From contig NZ_JFKA01000004.1 in assembly GCF_002115755.1 (NCBI RefSeq), positions 248,001-312,000 of the forward strand: DNA of 64,000 nt. Direction: 5' to 3'. The notes below the pieces were generated by a model. It had not been told where the DNA came from. It worked only from the letters and a program-made list of their open reading frames with translations, and searched no databases. The position numbers were made by a program, and so were the translations under genes. The DNA comes from Thalassospira mesophila. Lineage in GTDB: Bacteria > Pseudomonadota > Alphaproteobacteria > Rhodospirillales > Thalassospiraceae. Positions 7,479-16,026 of this stretch are shown one piece after another. Each line of letters opens with the position of its first letter. Positions within the stretch are counted from its first letter, which is position 1.

Positions 7479-8290
7479 ATCAACCGTTCAAGGGGCAAAA
7501 CCGGTTGACTGCTGCCAGAAAAATAGCGGCTAAACGCGATCTGGTTAAACCCCAGATGTTTATAATAAAGCCGGTCAATGGTGCCATCGGCAATCATGGT
7601 ATTGATGGTTTTATCATAGTCGGCAAGGGGGGCTGACAAAGACGTTTTCAACCGCAAATAAAACGGTTCAATATCCACCGCAGGCAACAATGTTTTAAGG
7701 CCCGCCGGTTCGCGCACGGCATCGGCACCGAAATGAAGGCTGGCCAGATCGCGGAAAACAACATCGACATAATTGCGCCGGAGCATCAAAAGCCCATGGG
7801 CATTTTCGCCGACATCGACGCTGTACATATCGGGATTGTTGACGATGTTGTCGGGGTAATCATCACCCGCCACATGCAGCCAGTTGGCCCCTTCAAAGGT
7901 CGAAGGGCCGTGATAGGCTGTTTTGGGGTAACTTTCGCGGACTACAGCCACCAGAACCCGGCTGATCAGGCCAAAATGCGACGCCGTTAGCGGCTCAACC
8001 GTTTTTTCATTCAGGCTTTCATACAAAACACCGTCATAGACGCCATAGCGAATCCCAAAATGGCAGCGCGAATGCGGCATTTGCGTAAAACTGACCCGAT
8101 AACCCGAGGTTTCAAACGCCTGACGTGCAATATCTATCGCCAACCCGGTCGGCCCGGCGCCATCGTCATAGGCATAAGGCTCCCAGCGGCTGAAACACAG
8201 GCGCAGGGTGTTGTCACCAGCCGCGACAGCATCCGGCATCCACGCAAACAGCCCTGTTAAAACGGCCAGACTTATCAGGAAAAAACGCAA
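7472..8290 (-). CDS. Periplasmic solute-binding protein, family 3-like
   Basis: A 272-residue secreted protein of the SBP_bac_3 type (amino-acid binding fold). Residues 1-24 form a Sec signal ending AVAA. The mature start LRLCFSRWEPYAYDDGAGPTGLAIDIARQAFE is the typical lobe 1 opening, and LADYDKTINTMIADGTIDRLYYKHLG is the typical C-terminal lobe 1 return. The start is a TTG 6 nt after GGAG. No permease or ATPase genes are adjacent, so it may be an orphan sensor-like binding protein. The stop codon and last residues come from the right arm of the inverted-repeat element, so its tail may have been altered by insertion. Confidence 0.78.
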   Translation of the reverse strand: MRFFLISLAVLTGLFAWMPDAVAAGDNTLRLCFSRWEPYAYDDGAGPTGLAIDIARQAFETSGYRVSFTQMPHSRCHFGIRYGVYDGVLYESLNEKTVEPLTASHFGLISRVLVAVVRESYPKTAYHGPSTFEGANWLHVAGDDYPDNIVNNPDMYSVDVGENAHGLLMLRRNYVDVVFRDLASLHFGADAVREPAGLKTLLPAVDIEPFYLRLKTSLSAPLADYDKTINTMIADGTIDRLYYKHLGFNQIAFSRYFSGSSQPVLPLERLMP

Positions 8291-8454
8291 AAACGGCTCC
8301 GGGACGGCAGGGGTGAAAGAACGGGAAAAACAACCAAGGCTTTATACTACCCTTAAGTATTGGACCCAAAGTTTAATTTTTCAAGGCTCCCCTGCATCTT
8401 TCTCATGCAAAAGGATAGGACTACTCCAACCCTTAGTATATATACGGCTTTTTC

Positions 8455-8483
8455 TTGACCTTGGCGCGTTGCTGGCGTAAACC
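8455..8483 (+). promoter_or_regulatory. Probable rnpB promoter
   Basis: TTGACC at 8455-8460, a 17-bp spacer and TAAACC at 8478-8483, placing the start of transcription near the 5' end of the RNase P RNA at about 8490. Upstream, 8291-8454 is AT-rich and contains two similar motifs (see findings). Confidence 0.5.
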
Positions 8484-8489
8484 GCGCCC

Positions 8490-8890
<401 letters not shown>

Positions 8891-8974
8891 TTTTTCTTTT
8901 AAAACAGTGCCCTTTGGGCAATAAGCGGCATTTACGCGCGGCTGGAAAATGCGAAACATTTCCCTTCGATACGT

Positions 8975-9598
8975 TTAGCCATGCTCGACAATTGACCGGG
9001 CGAAATGGGCATCGGTTTCTTCTTGCGAGGCTTCTTCGCCGCCCTCAATCGACAATTGGTCCTTGATGATTTTGCCCAAAGTCGGGAACGTTTTGCGGTC
9101 GATCTGGGCCGTCACATCCCACAAACGCGAGCGCATCAGCGATTTGGCACAATGCAGAAAAACTTCCTGCACCGTGATTTTAATCACGCTGATCGGCAAT
9201 TTTCCGGTCGCGGCAAACAGATCGAGCAATTCAGGATCATCGCGCAATTCGGCAATGCCGTTAATGCGCAGGGTTTCGTTCATCCCCGGCACTAAAAACA
9301 GCAACCCGACCTGCGGGTTCGCCAGAATATTGGTCAATGTATCAAGGCGGCGGTTGCCCGGGCGATCAGGAATCAAAAGCGTTTTCTCATCCAGCACATG
9401 GACAAACCCCGGCCCGTCGCCACGCGGGCTGACATCGGCATTCCCGGTTTGATCGGCCGATGAAATAACCGCAAACGGTGCCAGCTCAATAAAGCGCCGG
9501 CAATGTTTATCAATCGCAGAAAGCTGTTTTTGCAGCGCAATTTCTAACGGAGGACCATAAACGTCCCGTAAATGATCCAGAGTTTCAATCTTCGCCAC
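8975..9598 (-). CDS. Pyridoxamine 5'-phosphate oxidase-like FMN-binding protein
   Basis: A 207-residue PPOX-fold flavoprotein of the MSMEG_1061/DR2398-like subgroup. Visible family motifs are FAVISSADQTGNADVSPRGDGPGF, LLIPDRPGNRRLDTLTNILANPQVGLLF and the C-terminal HCAKSLMRSRLW, where the RPGNRR and SRLW segments contact FMN. Related proteins are F420- or FMN-dependent reductases of unknown physiological substrate; vitamin B6 oxidase activity is unlikely for this subgroup. The GTG at 9598 was chosen because AGGAGG lies 5 nt before it; a TTG further upstream lacks such a site. It is followed on the same strand upstream by the isochorismatase-like gene, 53 bp away. Confidence 0.82.
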   Translation of the reverse strand: MAKIETLDHLRDVYGPPLEIALQKQLSAIDKHCRRFIELAPFAVISSADQTGNADVSPRGDGPGFVHVLDEKTLLIPDRPGNRRLDTLTNILANPQVGLLFLVPGMNETLRINGIAELRDDPELLDLFAATGKLPISVIKITVQEVFLHCAKSLMRSRLWDVTAQIDRKTFPTLGKIIKDQLSIEGGEEASQEETDAHFARSIVEHG

Positions 9599-9651
9599 TT
9601 TGGCCTCCTGTGCTGCGATTTGGCCCAAACTGCGTCAAACAAAGTTGCAAG

Positions 9652-10236
9652 TCAATCGCAATGACCGACCTGTGACAGGATCTGGCCGGTTGTCAGGATG
9701 GTGGCAAATTCGCCCGACAGGCTGGCAAGATGCACATCGTGAACCAGCTGGGCGTCAAACACCCGGCCATCGGGCAACTTGCGATCAAAACAAAAGCAGG
9801 CATCGGCCGCCAAAATCGCGTCAAACCCCAAATTTCCGGCCATGCGGGTGGTGGTATTAACACAATGATCGGTGCTGATACCGCAAATCACCAAACGAGT
9901 ACGATCAGCGGCGCGCAAATCGGCCTCAAGGCGGGTGCCGATAAAGCCTGAATTAACGTTTTTGCCATAAACCGCTTCACCATTTTGCGGGCGGGCGAAA
10001 TGTTCAAAATCATGCCCCGGCTGCCCGGGATATAACCGCGATTGCGGCGATGTTGACCCATGCTGCACATGAATGACAGTGCCCCCATGTGCGCGCCAGT
10101 GGGCCAGCAACCGCGCAGCATTGTTTTCCGCATCGGGGTTATTGCGCTGCCCCCAATAATCAAGATCACGAAACCCTTGTTGCCAGTCAATCATGATCAG
10201 CACCGGCAGATTTTGCGTCAAAATATCGATCATCAT
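9652..10236 (-). CDS. Isochorismatase-family cysteine hydrolase
   Basis: A 194-residue cytosolic hydrolase of the isochorismatase-like fold. The catalytic triad is visible: Asp in VLIMIDWQQGF (residue 17), Lys in YGKNVNSGF, and Cys in GISTDHCVNTTTRMAGNLG, preceded by the cis-peptide region. The Cys makes it a nicotinamidase/amide hydrolase-type enzyme and not a true isochorismatase. The start ATG lies 6 nt after AAGGG. It is divergent from a GlxA-type regulator whose gene begins about 140 bp away, a common pairing in which the regulator controls the hydrolase. The substrate is unknown. Confidence 0.85.
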   Translation of the reverse strand: MMIDILTQNLPVLIMIDWQQGFRDLDYWGQRNNPDAENNAARLLAHWRAHGGTVIHVQHGSTSPQSRLYPGQPGHDFEHFARPQNGEAVYGKNVNSGFIGTRLEADLRAADRTRLVICGISTDHCVNTTTRMAGNLGFDAILAADACFCFDRKLPDGRVFDAQLVHDVHLASLSGEFATILTTGQILSQVGHCD

Positions 10237-10375
10237 GACACGCCCTTCGCGTTGTTAAAACAGAACACACCACATATCGGCGCGTCCTTACATGGCGGCT
10301 AGACTACCTGTTATAAAATTGGCATAAATGACAAACATCCCTTTATTCATGCCAATTTCACCAAAGGTAAAATGG

Positions 10376-11389
10376 ATGACTGCGCCGCGCCGTATCGTTT
10401 TTGTCATGACCCCGCATTCGGTTTTGCTTGACGTGACCGGGCCGTTACAGGCCTTTCATGACGCCAATTTAATGATGGCACATACCGCCAACACCACAAC
10501 GCCCGACCTGCCCCGGCCCCGGCCTTACGACATCGTGCTGGCATCGCAAAGCGGCGGGGCCATTGTGACCGACACCGGCATAGCCCTGCCCACCGTCGCC
10601 CTTGCCAGCCTTGGTGCCAAACCCATTGATACCCTGATCATCGCGGGCACGGACGAGCCATTAATTGCCCTAAACGATACGGCGTTGCTGGGTTGGTTGA
10701 TGGCGCAAAAAACGCAGGTGCGCCGGATGGCATCGATATGCATCGGGGCATTTTTGTTAGGGGCGGCGGGGATATTGGACGGGCGCAAAGCGGTCACCCA
10801 CTGGCGCTGGTGCGACAGGTTGCAAAGCCGTTTCCCCAAGGCGCATGTCAAAGCCGACCCGATTTATGTGCGCGACGGCCCGGTCTGGACATCAGCCGGT
10901 GTAACCACCGGCATTGATATGGCAATTGCCATGATCGAGGAAGATTTGGGCCGGGACGCCGCCCTGGCCGTCGCCCGCGGCCTGATCATGTTTATCAAGC
11001 GGCCCGGCGGCCAGTCACAATTTAGCCAGCCGTTAACCCAGCAAGCAGACGACCGCGACGGGCGGTTTGATACCTTGCATGTCTGGATGCGCAAAAACCT
11101 GCATTTACGCCTGGGTGTTGAAGATCTGGCTGCACAGGCCCATATGAGCCCGCGCAATTTTTCGCGCCTGTATGCCCGCGAAACCGGCACCGGCCCCGCC
11201 CATGCGCTAGAGAAAATGCGGCTTGATGCCGCCCGGAATTATCTGGAAAATACCGACAGTTCCGTCGCCCGCATTGCTGCCTTATGCGGCTTTGGCGATG
11301 ATGAACGCATGCGGCGCTGTTTTGTCAAACATCTGGCGGTGGCCCCAAGCGACTATCGCGCGCGGTTTACAACCAGCCTTTGCGTTTGA
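10376..11389 (+). CDS. GlxA-family transcriptional regulator (DJ-1/PfpI domain plus AraC HTH)
   Basis: A 337-residue regulator. Residues 1-180 form a DJ-1/PfpI-like domain: RRIVFVMTPHSVLLDVTGPLQAF and the nucleophile-elbow segment ASICIGAFLLGAAGIL, with the Cys retained. Residues 230-337 hold a two-helix-turn-helix AraC domain (LRLGVEDLAAQAHMSPRNFSR, then SSVARIAALCGFGDDERMRRCF). The ATG at 10376 has AAAGG 8 nt before it; one at 10328 lacks a site. Its 3' end overlaps the convergent corA gene by 23 bp. It probably regulates the divergent hydrolase gene. Confidence 0.85.
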   Translation: MTAPRRIVFVMTPHSVLLDVTGPLQAFHDANLMMAHTANTTTPDLPRPRPYDIVLASQSGGAIVTDTGIALPTVALASLGAKPIDTLIIAGTDEPLIALNDTALLGWLMAQKTQVRRMASICIGAFLLGAAGILDGRKAVTHWRWCDRLQSRFPKAHVKADPIYVRDGPVWTSAGVTTGIDMAIAMIEEDLGRDAALAVARGLIMFIKRPGGQSQFSQPLTQQADDRDGRFDTLHVWMRKNLHLRLGVEDLAAQAHMSPRNFSRLYARETGTGPAHALEKMRLDAARNYLENTDSSVARIAALCGFGDDERMRRCFVKHLAVAPSDYRARFTTSLCV

Positions 11390-12629
11390 AATACCAAAGC
11401 GGGCCCACAGCCGATAAAACCATCAAGGCAATCGCCAGCGGATAACCAAATTGCCAATGCAGCTCGGGCATGAATTGAAAGTTCATGCCGTAAATGCTGG
11501 CGATCAGGGTTGGTGGCAAAAAGGCAGCGGCGGCGACCGAGAAAATCTTGATGATATTATTCTGTTCCAGATTGATCATACCCAATGTGGCATCAAGCAG
11601 GAATGTCACCTTGTTGGCGACGAAATTGGCATGTTCGGTAATCGACAAAATATCGCGCGAAAGTGTTTTTAACCGCGCCTTGGCATCCTTTTTAAACCGG
11701 GCTTGCGTGTTTAAAAACAACGCCATCCGGTTCAGGTTCAAAAGGCTGTCCTTGGCTTTGCTGGCAAGGTTGCCTGCCCGGCCAATTCGGCGCAGGTTTT
11801 CGTGGTGATCCTGATCCGATCCGTTGCCTTCCTTGGAAAACACCGCATTGGAAATTTTTTCCAGATCAGCCACCGAAATTTCCATAATATCGGCCAGCCG
11901 GTCGACAATCTGTTCAAGCAAGCCCAGCAAAACCGCATCCGCCGAACTTGCCAGCCCCGGCGAACGTTTAACCCGGCGGGTAAAGGTTTTAAACGGGATC
12001 GGGTCGGCATAACGCAACGTGATCAGGGTTTTTTTAACCATGATAAACGAAACCGCGATCGATTCAGGATCATCGGTGGCGGCCTTGTTCAAAACCGTCA
12101 CGGTCATAAACAGCGCCCCGTCTTCATCATACAACCGCGATGACAGCTCGATTTCCTGCATTTCTTCACGGGTTGGCACTTCAATCCCGAAACGGGCCTC
12201 GATCGCACGCAATTCGCTGGCGGTTGGCTCAAACAGATCAATCCAGACCGGAACCGCTTTGGCCGCCTTGCCCGGTGCCACAACCTTGGTTCCGGCAAGA
12301 ACGGCAGGCGCACTGGCGGGCTCACTCGCCCGCTCGCGGGTAGGTTCACCTAGCTGTTCAGTTACAGGTTCGCCGTCGGCTTCACGCGCAAACTCGCGGG
12401 CAAGTTCCCGGTCCAGCTGTTTGGTCGGGTTATCGTTATCATGATAAATATCGTCGTCGCCGTCATCCGCGCCAAAGTCGTCATGGTTGGCAGTATGATT
12501 TTCGCTGCGTTCAATCGCGCCATGATCCTCGCCATCCGCCTCGGGCCGGGTAACGTCCCGTTCGGCATTTTCCGGCAAATCACTGTCAGTCGATATGCGC
12601 TGCGGGGCGTAAATTTCGTTGCTTTCCAT
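11367..12629 (-). CDS. corA: CorA-family divalent cation transporter with acidic N-terminal extension
   Basis: A 420-residue magnesium/cobalt channel. The C-terminus has the two membrane helices and the selectivity motif in SIYGMNFQFMPE (Gly-Met-Asn) and ends with the basic FKRKGWL typical of CorA. Family members are usually about 310-330 residues; here about 110 extra residues precede the conserved VPVWIDLFEPTASELRAIE. The extension is strongly acidic with Asp/Asn/Glu runs and Glu-Pro-Ala repeats and looks disordered. The start ATG lies 7 nt after GGAG, and the frame is open with no break, so the extension is probably translated. Convergent overlap with the glxA-type gene. Confidence 0.88.
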   Translation of the reverse strand: MESNEIYAPQRISTDSDLPENAERDVTRPEADGEDHGAIERSENHTANHDDFGADDGDDDIYHDNDNPTKQLDRELAREFAREADGEPVTEQLGEPTRERASEPASAPAVLAGTKVVAPGKAAKAVPVWIDLFEPTASELRAIEARFGIEVPTREEMQEIELSSRLYDEDGALFMTVTVLNKAATDDPESIAVSFIMVKKTLITLRYADPIPFKTFTRRVKRSPGLASSADAVLLGLLEQIVDRLADIMEISVADLEKISNAVFSKEGNGSDQDHHENLRRIGRAGNLASKAKDSLLNLNRMALFLNTQARFKKDAKARLKTLSRDILSITEHANFVANKVTFLLDATLGMINLEQNNIIKIFSVAAAAFLPPTLIASIYGMNFQFMPELHWQFGYPLAIALMVLSAVGPLWYFKRKGWL

Positions 12630-12788
12630 GTACGTTCTCCGTCATGTCGGGCCGGGACATTTTGGCCATGTATGACTTGCAAGGCCGGTTTTGTCACCCT
12701 TTCAGTCGTGACAGTTCTTTAACACATCGGGTCTGGCCCGACGCATCAACAGGGGTGCAAAGCCGTATTAAAGCCCCTCGAACTGCGC

Positions 12789-13673
12789 CTAAAACGGCAA
12801 AACCGTCTGAAAAACAAACGGACTGACATCCTTTGCCGCTCCGCGCTTTTCATCAAACGTTGCGGCAACCTGGTCCATAAACTCGCTTTTTTCAACCATC
12901 TGGTCGTGGTTGCTGTCAAACTTTGGAAACAGCAGCTCCAGCCTGCGGGCCTCGGTGCGCAACCGGTTCCGGTTGGCATCGGCCGAACCGGGCAGGGCCT
13001 CGACCGCTGAAAATTCGCGCATCCGCAAAACATTATCACCATTGATATCATGGCGGCGAAACATCCATGCGGCATAGCTTGCGGCTTCGTCCCCGTCAAT
13101 CCGGCCATCCTGATTGATATCGGACGGATGATATTGCCCCCGGTAAATTGTCACCTGTTCGGGCACCGGCATCGGCGGCACCACCAGCCCGCCTTTTTGG
13201 GCGGCTTCCAATTGCGCACGCGTCATGGCATTGGTGCCCGCCCCCCCGTTTGCATTGGGCGCGCCGGTAACATTGGGCACATTTACACCGGGAATGGCCG
13301 GCATGGGAATGCCCATACCGCCGGTGCCAAAACCGCCATCATCATTGCCGCTCCCCGTACCATTGCCCTGCCCCTGCCCAACAACAGCGCCGGTCATACC
13401 ATTCAGGCCGCCCAATCCCCCCAATCCACCAAGACCAAATTGCTGAAGCAAGCCGGGGTTGTTTTGCAATTGCTGCATCAGGGCGGGCAACATCTGGCGC
13501 ATCTGCGGTGAAATGGCGCTATAGGTGCTGTCTGACTGGGTTTTGCCATGGTTGGCCGTACCCGACCGGCTTTGGCTGGTCGTGCTGTTTTGGGCTAACG
13601 CGGGTACCGGTGCAAGCAGGCCAAGCCCCAAAAACGGGCCGACAATTAACCTGATTATAGTCTTTGTTTGCAA
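12789..13673 (-). CDS. Secreted EF-hand calcium-binding protein
   Basis: A 294-residue protein with a Sec signal ending ALA (about residue 27), a long Gly/Asn/Gln-rich low-complexity region (GLGGLGGLGGLNGM and GQGQGNGTGSGNDDGG) and a C-terminal EF-hand domain. Calcium loops visible are DINQDGRIDGDE, DINGDNVLRMRE and DSNHDQMVEKSE, each with acidic residues at loop positions 1, 3, 5 and 12. The start is a TTG 6 nt after GGAG; a longer frame upstream would hide the signal peptide. It is divergent from mraZ, sharing a 400-bp intergenic region rich in phased repeats. Function unknown beyond calcium binding. Confidence 0.78.
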   Translation of the reverse strand: MQTKTIIRLIVGPFLGLGLLAPVPALAQNSTTSQSRSGTANHGKTQSDSTYSAISPQMRQMLPALMQQLQNNPGLLQQFGLGGLGGLGGLNGMTGAVVGQGQGNGTGSGNDDGGFGTGGMGIPMPAIPGVNVPNVTGAPNANGGAGTNAMTRAQLEAAQKGGLVVPPMPVPEQVTIYRGQYHPSDINQDGRIDGDEAASYAAWMFRRHDINGDNVLRMREFSAVEALPGSADANRNRLRTEARRLELLFPKFDSNHDQMVEKSEFMDQVAATFDEKRGAAKDVSPFVFQTVLPF

Positions 13674-13746
13674 AACTGACTCCGGTTCGCAACATGTCGG
13701 GCGGATGGAATATTGATGAAACAAAGACGCATCCTGCGCCATTTCG

Positions 13747-13761
13747 CCCATCAAACCCCAT
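13747..13761 (-). promoter_or_regulatory. Pair of TGGG-type repeats 10 bp apart, possible MraZ half-array
   Basis: CCCAT at 13747 and 13757 (ATGGG on the minus strand) are spaced exactly 10 bp, the same unit and phase as the main array. They lie about 75 bp upstream of the EF-hand gene start. Two units alone are weak evidence. Confidence 0.3.
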
Positions 13762-13784
13762 CACGGCCAAAAAACCAATCCCCG

Positions 13785-13820
13785 ATGGGGTGTCATGGTC
13801 ATATTTGGGTTTTCATGGGC
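13785..13820 (+). promoter_or_regulatory. Upstream TGGG repeat array, possible second MraZ operator
   Basis: On the + strand ATGGG, ATGGT, TTGGG and ATGGG start at 13785, 13795, 13805 and 13815, a strict 10-bp period with one degenerate unit. The orientation is opposite to the main array at 13923. Role inferred from similarity to the known MraZ repeat (TGGGN with 5-nt spacers). Confidence 0.45.
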
Positions 13821-13922
13821 CAAAACGCAAAAACATACTGAAACGGCACCTTTTAGCCGGTTTTTGCGCTGTTGAAAAAAGGCTGGAAAAGGGCAGAATT
13901 GCCCACAAATATCACATTAAAG

Positions 13923-13967
13923 CCCATCAATTCCCATTGACCCCCATGATATCCCATGGTACCCCAT
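13923..13967 (-). promoter_or_regulatory. Five phased TGGGN repeats upstream of mraZ, probable MraZ operator
   Basis: CCCAT begins at 13923, 13933, 13943, 13953 and 13963, so ATGGG repeats five times on the minus strand with an exact 10-bp period. MraZ of E. coli binds TGGGN direct repeats separated by 5 nt, the same geometry, and represses the dcw promoter. The array ends about 105 bp before the mraZ start. The remaining bases of the 13674-14072 gap should hold the mraZ promoter, for which I see no convincing -35/-10 pair. Confidence 0.75.
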
Positions 13968-14072
13968 TAGACAGGCATTTTTGCAGTGCCAAGTGGGGTT
14001 CAGGCATCTGGTTGGCGATGTCTTTTTCCAGACTTCGTTTTCCAGCGGTCGATTATCAGGGGATTAAGGCGG

Positions 14073-14591
14073 GTGCTGTTCACCGGGACGCACATTCACA
14101 AACTGGATCGGAAAGGGCGCGTATCCGTGCCCAAACGGTTCCGTGCCGCCCTTGAAGAAGACGGCTTTGCTGGCATTTACGTTTACGAATCCCCCAAAGA
14201 ACCCACTGTTGAAGGCTGTTCTGAAAGCCATATGGAACGCGTTGCCGCATCGCTTGACGATCTGGAAATGTTTTCCGACGAGGCCGAAGACCTTGCCGAT
14301 ACCATCCTTGGCGCATCCCACGCCCTGCCGTTTGATGGCGAAGGCCGCATCATTTTGCCGCCTGAACTGATCGAATATGCCGGCATTACCGATCAGGTTG
14401 CCTTTGTTGGCCGGGGCCGCACCTTTCGCATCTGGAACCCCGATACTTTTGCCGAGCGCAAAACCGCCAGCCGCACCCGTGTGGTTAACCGGGGTTCGAC
14501 CCTTAAGCTGAAACCGGCTGCCGCGTCCGCTGCGCGCCGTTCCAGCACGCCTTCCAACTCTGATGTGGAAACACCGGAGGACGAGGCATGA
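14073..14591 (+). CDS. mraZ: Transcriptional regulator MraZ
   Basis: A 172-residue DNA-binding protein with two SpoVT/AbrB-like repeats, each with the DxxGR signature: LDRKGRVSVPKRFR near the start and FDGEGRIILPPELI in the middle. Family members form rings that bind TGGGN repeats before their own gene. The start is GTG giving MLFTGTHIHKLDRKGR, the usual N-terminus, with AAGG and AGGGG upstream; a longer frame from 13986 would add residues not seen in the family. The C-terminal 30 residues are a Ser/Ala-rich tail. First gene of the dcw cluster; its stop overlaps rsmH by ATGA. Confidence 0.93.
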   Translation: MLFTGTHIHKLDRKGRVSVPKRFRAALEEDGFAGIYVYESPKEPTVEGCSESHMERVAASLDDLEMFSDEAEDLADTILGASHALPFDGEGRIILPPELIEYAGITDQVAFVGRGRTFRIWNPDTFAERKTASRTRVVNRGSTLKLKPAAASAARRSSTPSNSDVETPEDEA

Positions 14592-15586
14592 CAAACTCCC
14601 CCTTGCCATTTGACCCATCGGCATCGGCCCCGCACAAGCCGGTTTTGCTGCGCGAGATGTTAGAACATCTCAACCCCGCCGAAGGCGAAATCATTGTAGA
14701 CGGTACGTTTGGCGCAGGTGGTTACAGCCGCGCCATTCTTGATCATGCCCCCTGCACGCTTTATGGCATCGACCGCGACCCCAGTGCGGTTGCGACCGGC
14801 ACCAAACTGGCCGCCGACTATGACGGGCGCTTTCACATGGTTGAAGGTTGCTTTGGCGATATGGCGACCTTGTTGCCAGCCCACGGCGTTGCGCAGGTTG
14901 ACGGCATTGTGCTTGATATCGGCGTTTCATCGATGCAGATCGATCAGGCAGATCGCGGCTTTTCGTTTCGTACCGATGGCCCGCTTGATATGCGCATGTC
15001 GATGTCGGGCCCCAGTGCGGCTGATTTTGTTAATACCGCCGAAGAAGAAGACATCGCCAACGTCATTTACCGCTTTGGCGAAGAACGCGCATCGCGCAAG
15101 GTTGCCCACAAGATTGTCGAAATGCGGGCTGAAACCCCGTTTACCAGCACCGGCCAGCTTGCCAGTGCCGTGCGCTCGGTTGTGCGCAAAGCCAAAGACG
15201 GCATCGACCCGGCCACCCGCACTTTTCAGGGCCTGCGCATTCACGTTAATGATGAACTAGGCGAGCTTGACCGCGCGTTAAATGCCGCCGAAACCATTTT
15301 AAAACCGGGCGGACGGCTGGTGGTTGTTACCTTCCATTCGCTGGAAGACCGGCTGGTGAAAACATTTTTCAAGGAACGCTGCGGCGACCCGCGCAAACAG
15401 TCGCGCCGCCTGCCTGGCGAACCCGAAGCAGCCAAACCAACCTTTAGCACCCTTAGCCGCAAGGTCGTAACCGCGCAAAAGGACGAACTCCGCGCCAACC
15501 CGCGTGCGCGGTCGGCCAAATTGCGCGCCGCTGAACGCAACGATTTGCCCTCCACCGCCGCCAAAAAGACCGGAGGTGCCGCATGA
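14588..15586 (+). CDS. rsmH: 16S rRNA (cytosine1402-N4)-methyltransferase RsmH
   Basis: A 332-residue SAM-dependent methyltransferase that modifies N4 of C1402 in the ribosomal P site. The conserved opening HKPVLLREMLEHLNP, the SAM motif VDGTFGAGGYSRAIL, the YGIDRDPSA strand, GIVLDIGVSSMQID, and the C-terminal VVTFHSLEDRLVKTFFKER are all present. The start ATG overlaps the mraZ stop (ATGA), indicating translational coupling; its own stop overlaps ftsL the same way. Confidence 0.96.
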   Translation: MTNSPLPFDPSASAPHKPVLLREMLEHLNPAEGEIIVDGTFGAGGYSRAILDHAPCTLYGIDRDPSAVATGTKLAADYDGRFHMVEGCFGDMATLLPAHGVAQVDGIVLDIGVSSMQIDQADRGFSFRTDGPLDMRMSMSGPSAADFVNTAEEEDIANVIYRFGEERASRKVAHKIVEMRAETPFTSTGQLASAVRSVVRKAKDGIDPATRTFQGLRIHVNDELGELDRALNAAETILKPGGRLVVVTFHSLEDRLVKTFFKERCGDPRKQSRRLPGEPEAAKPTFSTLSRKVVTAQKDELRANPRARSAKLRAAERNDLPSTAAKKTGGAA

Positions 15587-16026
15587 CCAAAATCATGACC
15601 GGTTTCTGGTTTTTAATGACGGTTCTGATCGGTGTGGGCACCTATTGGGTATCGCACGAGGTTGAACGGCTTGAGCGGCGCTATAGCGCCATTCAGTCCG
15701 ATATTCTTGACGAACAGGAAAGCATCCACGTTTTTCAGGCGGAATGGAGCTATCTGAACGCACCGGGCCGGATTGAAAAGCTGGCCAAGGAATATCTTAA
15801 ACTCGACCAGATCCAGCCGTTACAAATGGCCAGCATCGACACCATTCCGACCGACACCGATGCGCGCCGCTATCGCCTGGATAAATTTGGCGAAGCCGTG
15901 GCCTATATGCCCGCCCCGCGCGACCGTCCGGGCGAGGGCGCCTATGACGAAGCTTCGGAAAACATGATCATTGACGCGCCCAGCGTTGGTTTTGCTGCGG
16001 CCCCGAAAACGGGGGATCAGCAATGA
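15583..16026 (+). CDS. ftsL: Cell division protein FtsL
   Basis: A 147-residue bitopic divisome protein. A single membrane helix lies near the N-terminus (FWFLMTVLIGVGTYWVSHEV), followed by a periplasmic coiled coil (EVERLERRYSAIQSDILDEQ) and the short FtsL signature region AEWSYLNAPGRIEKLAKEYL. It links FtsQ/FtsB with the FtsWI synthase. Sequence conservation in the family is low; position between rsmH and ftsI and the topology make the call firm. ATGA overlaps on both sides. Confidence 0.92.
   Translation: MTKIMTGFWFLMTVLIGVGTYWVSHEVERLERRYSAIQSDILDEQESIHVFQAEWSYLNAPGRIEKLAKEYLKLDQIQPLQMASIDTIPTDTDARRYRLDKFGEAVAYMPAPRDRPGEGAYDEASENMIIDAPSVGFAAAPKTGDQQ

Noticed and set aside
7285-7533. 82-codon + strand frame across the inverted-repeat element
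   Set aside because: It is made wholly of the hairpin arms, continues into the opposite end of the binding-protein gene, and has no ribosome site.
13747-13967. The repeated CCCAT units as a CRISPR-like or microsatellite array
   Set aside because: Units are 5 bp with variable 5-bp spacers and sit directly before mraZ, which fits the known MraZ operator form.
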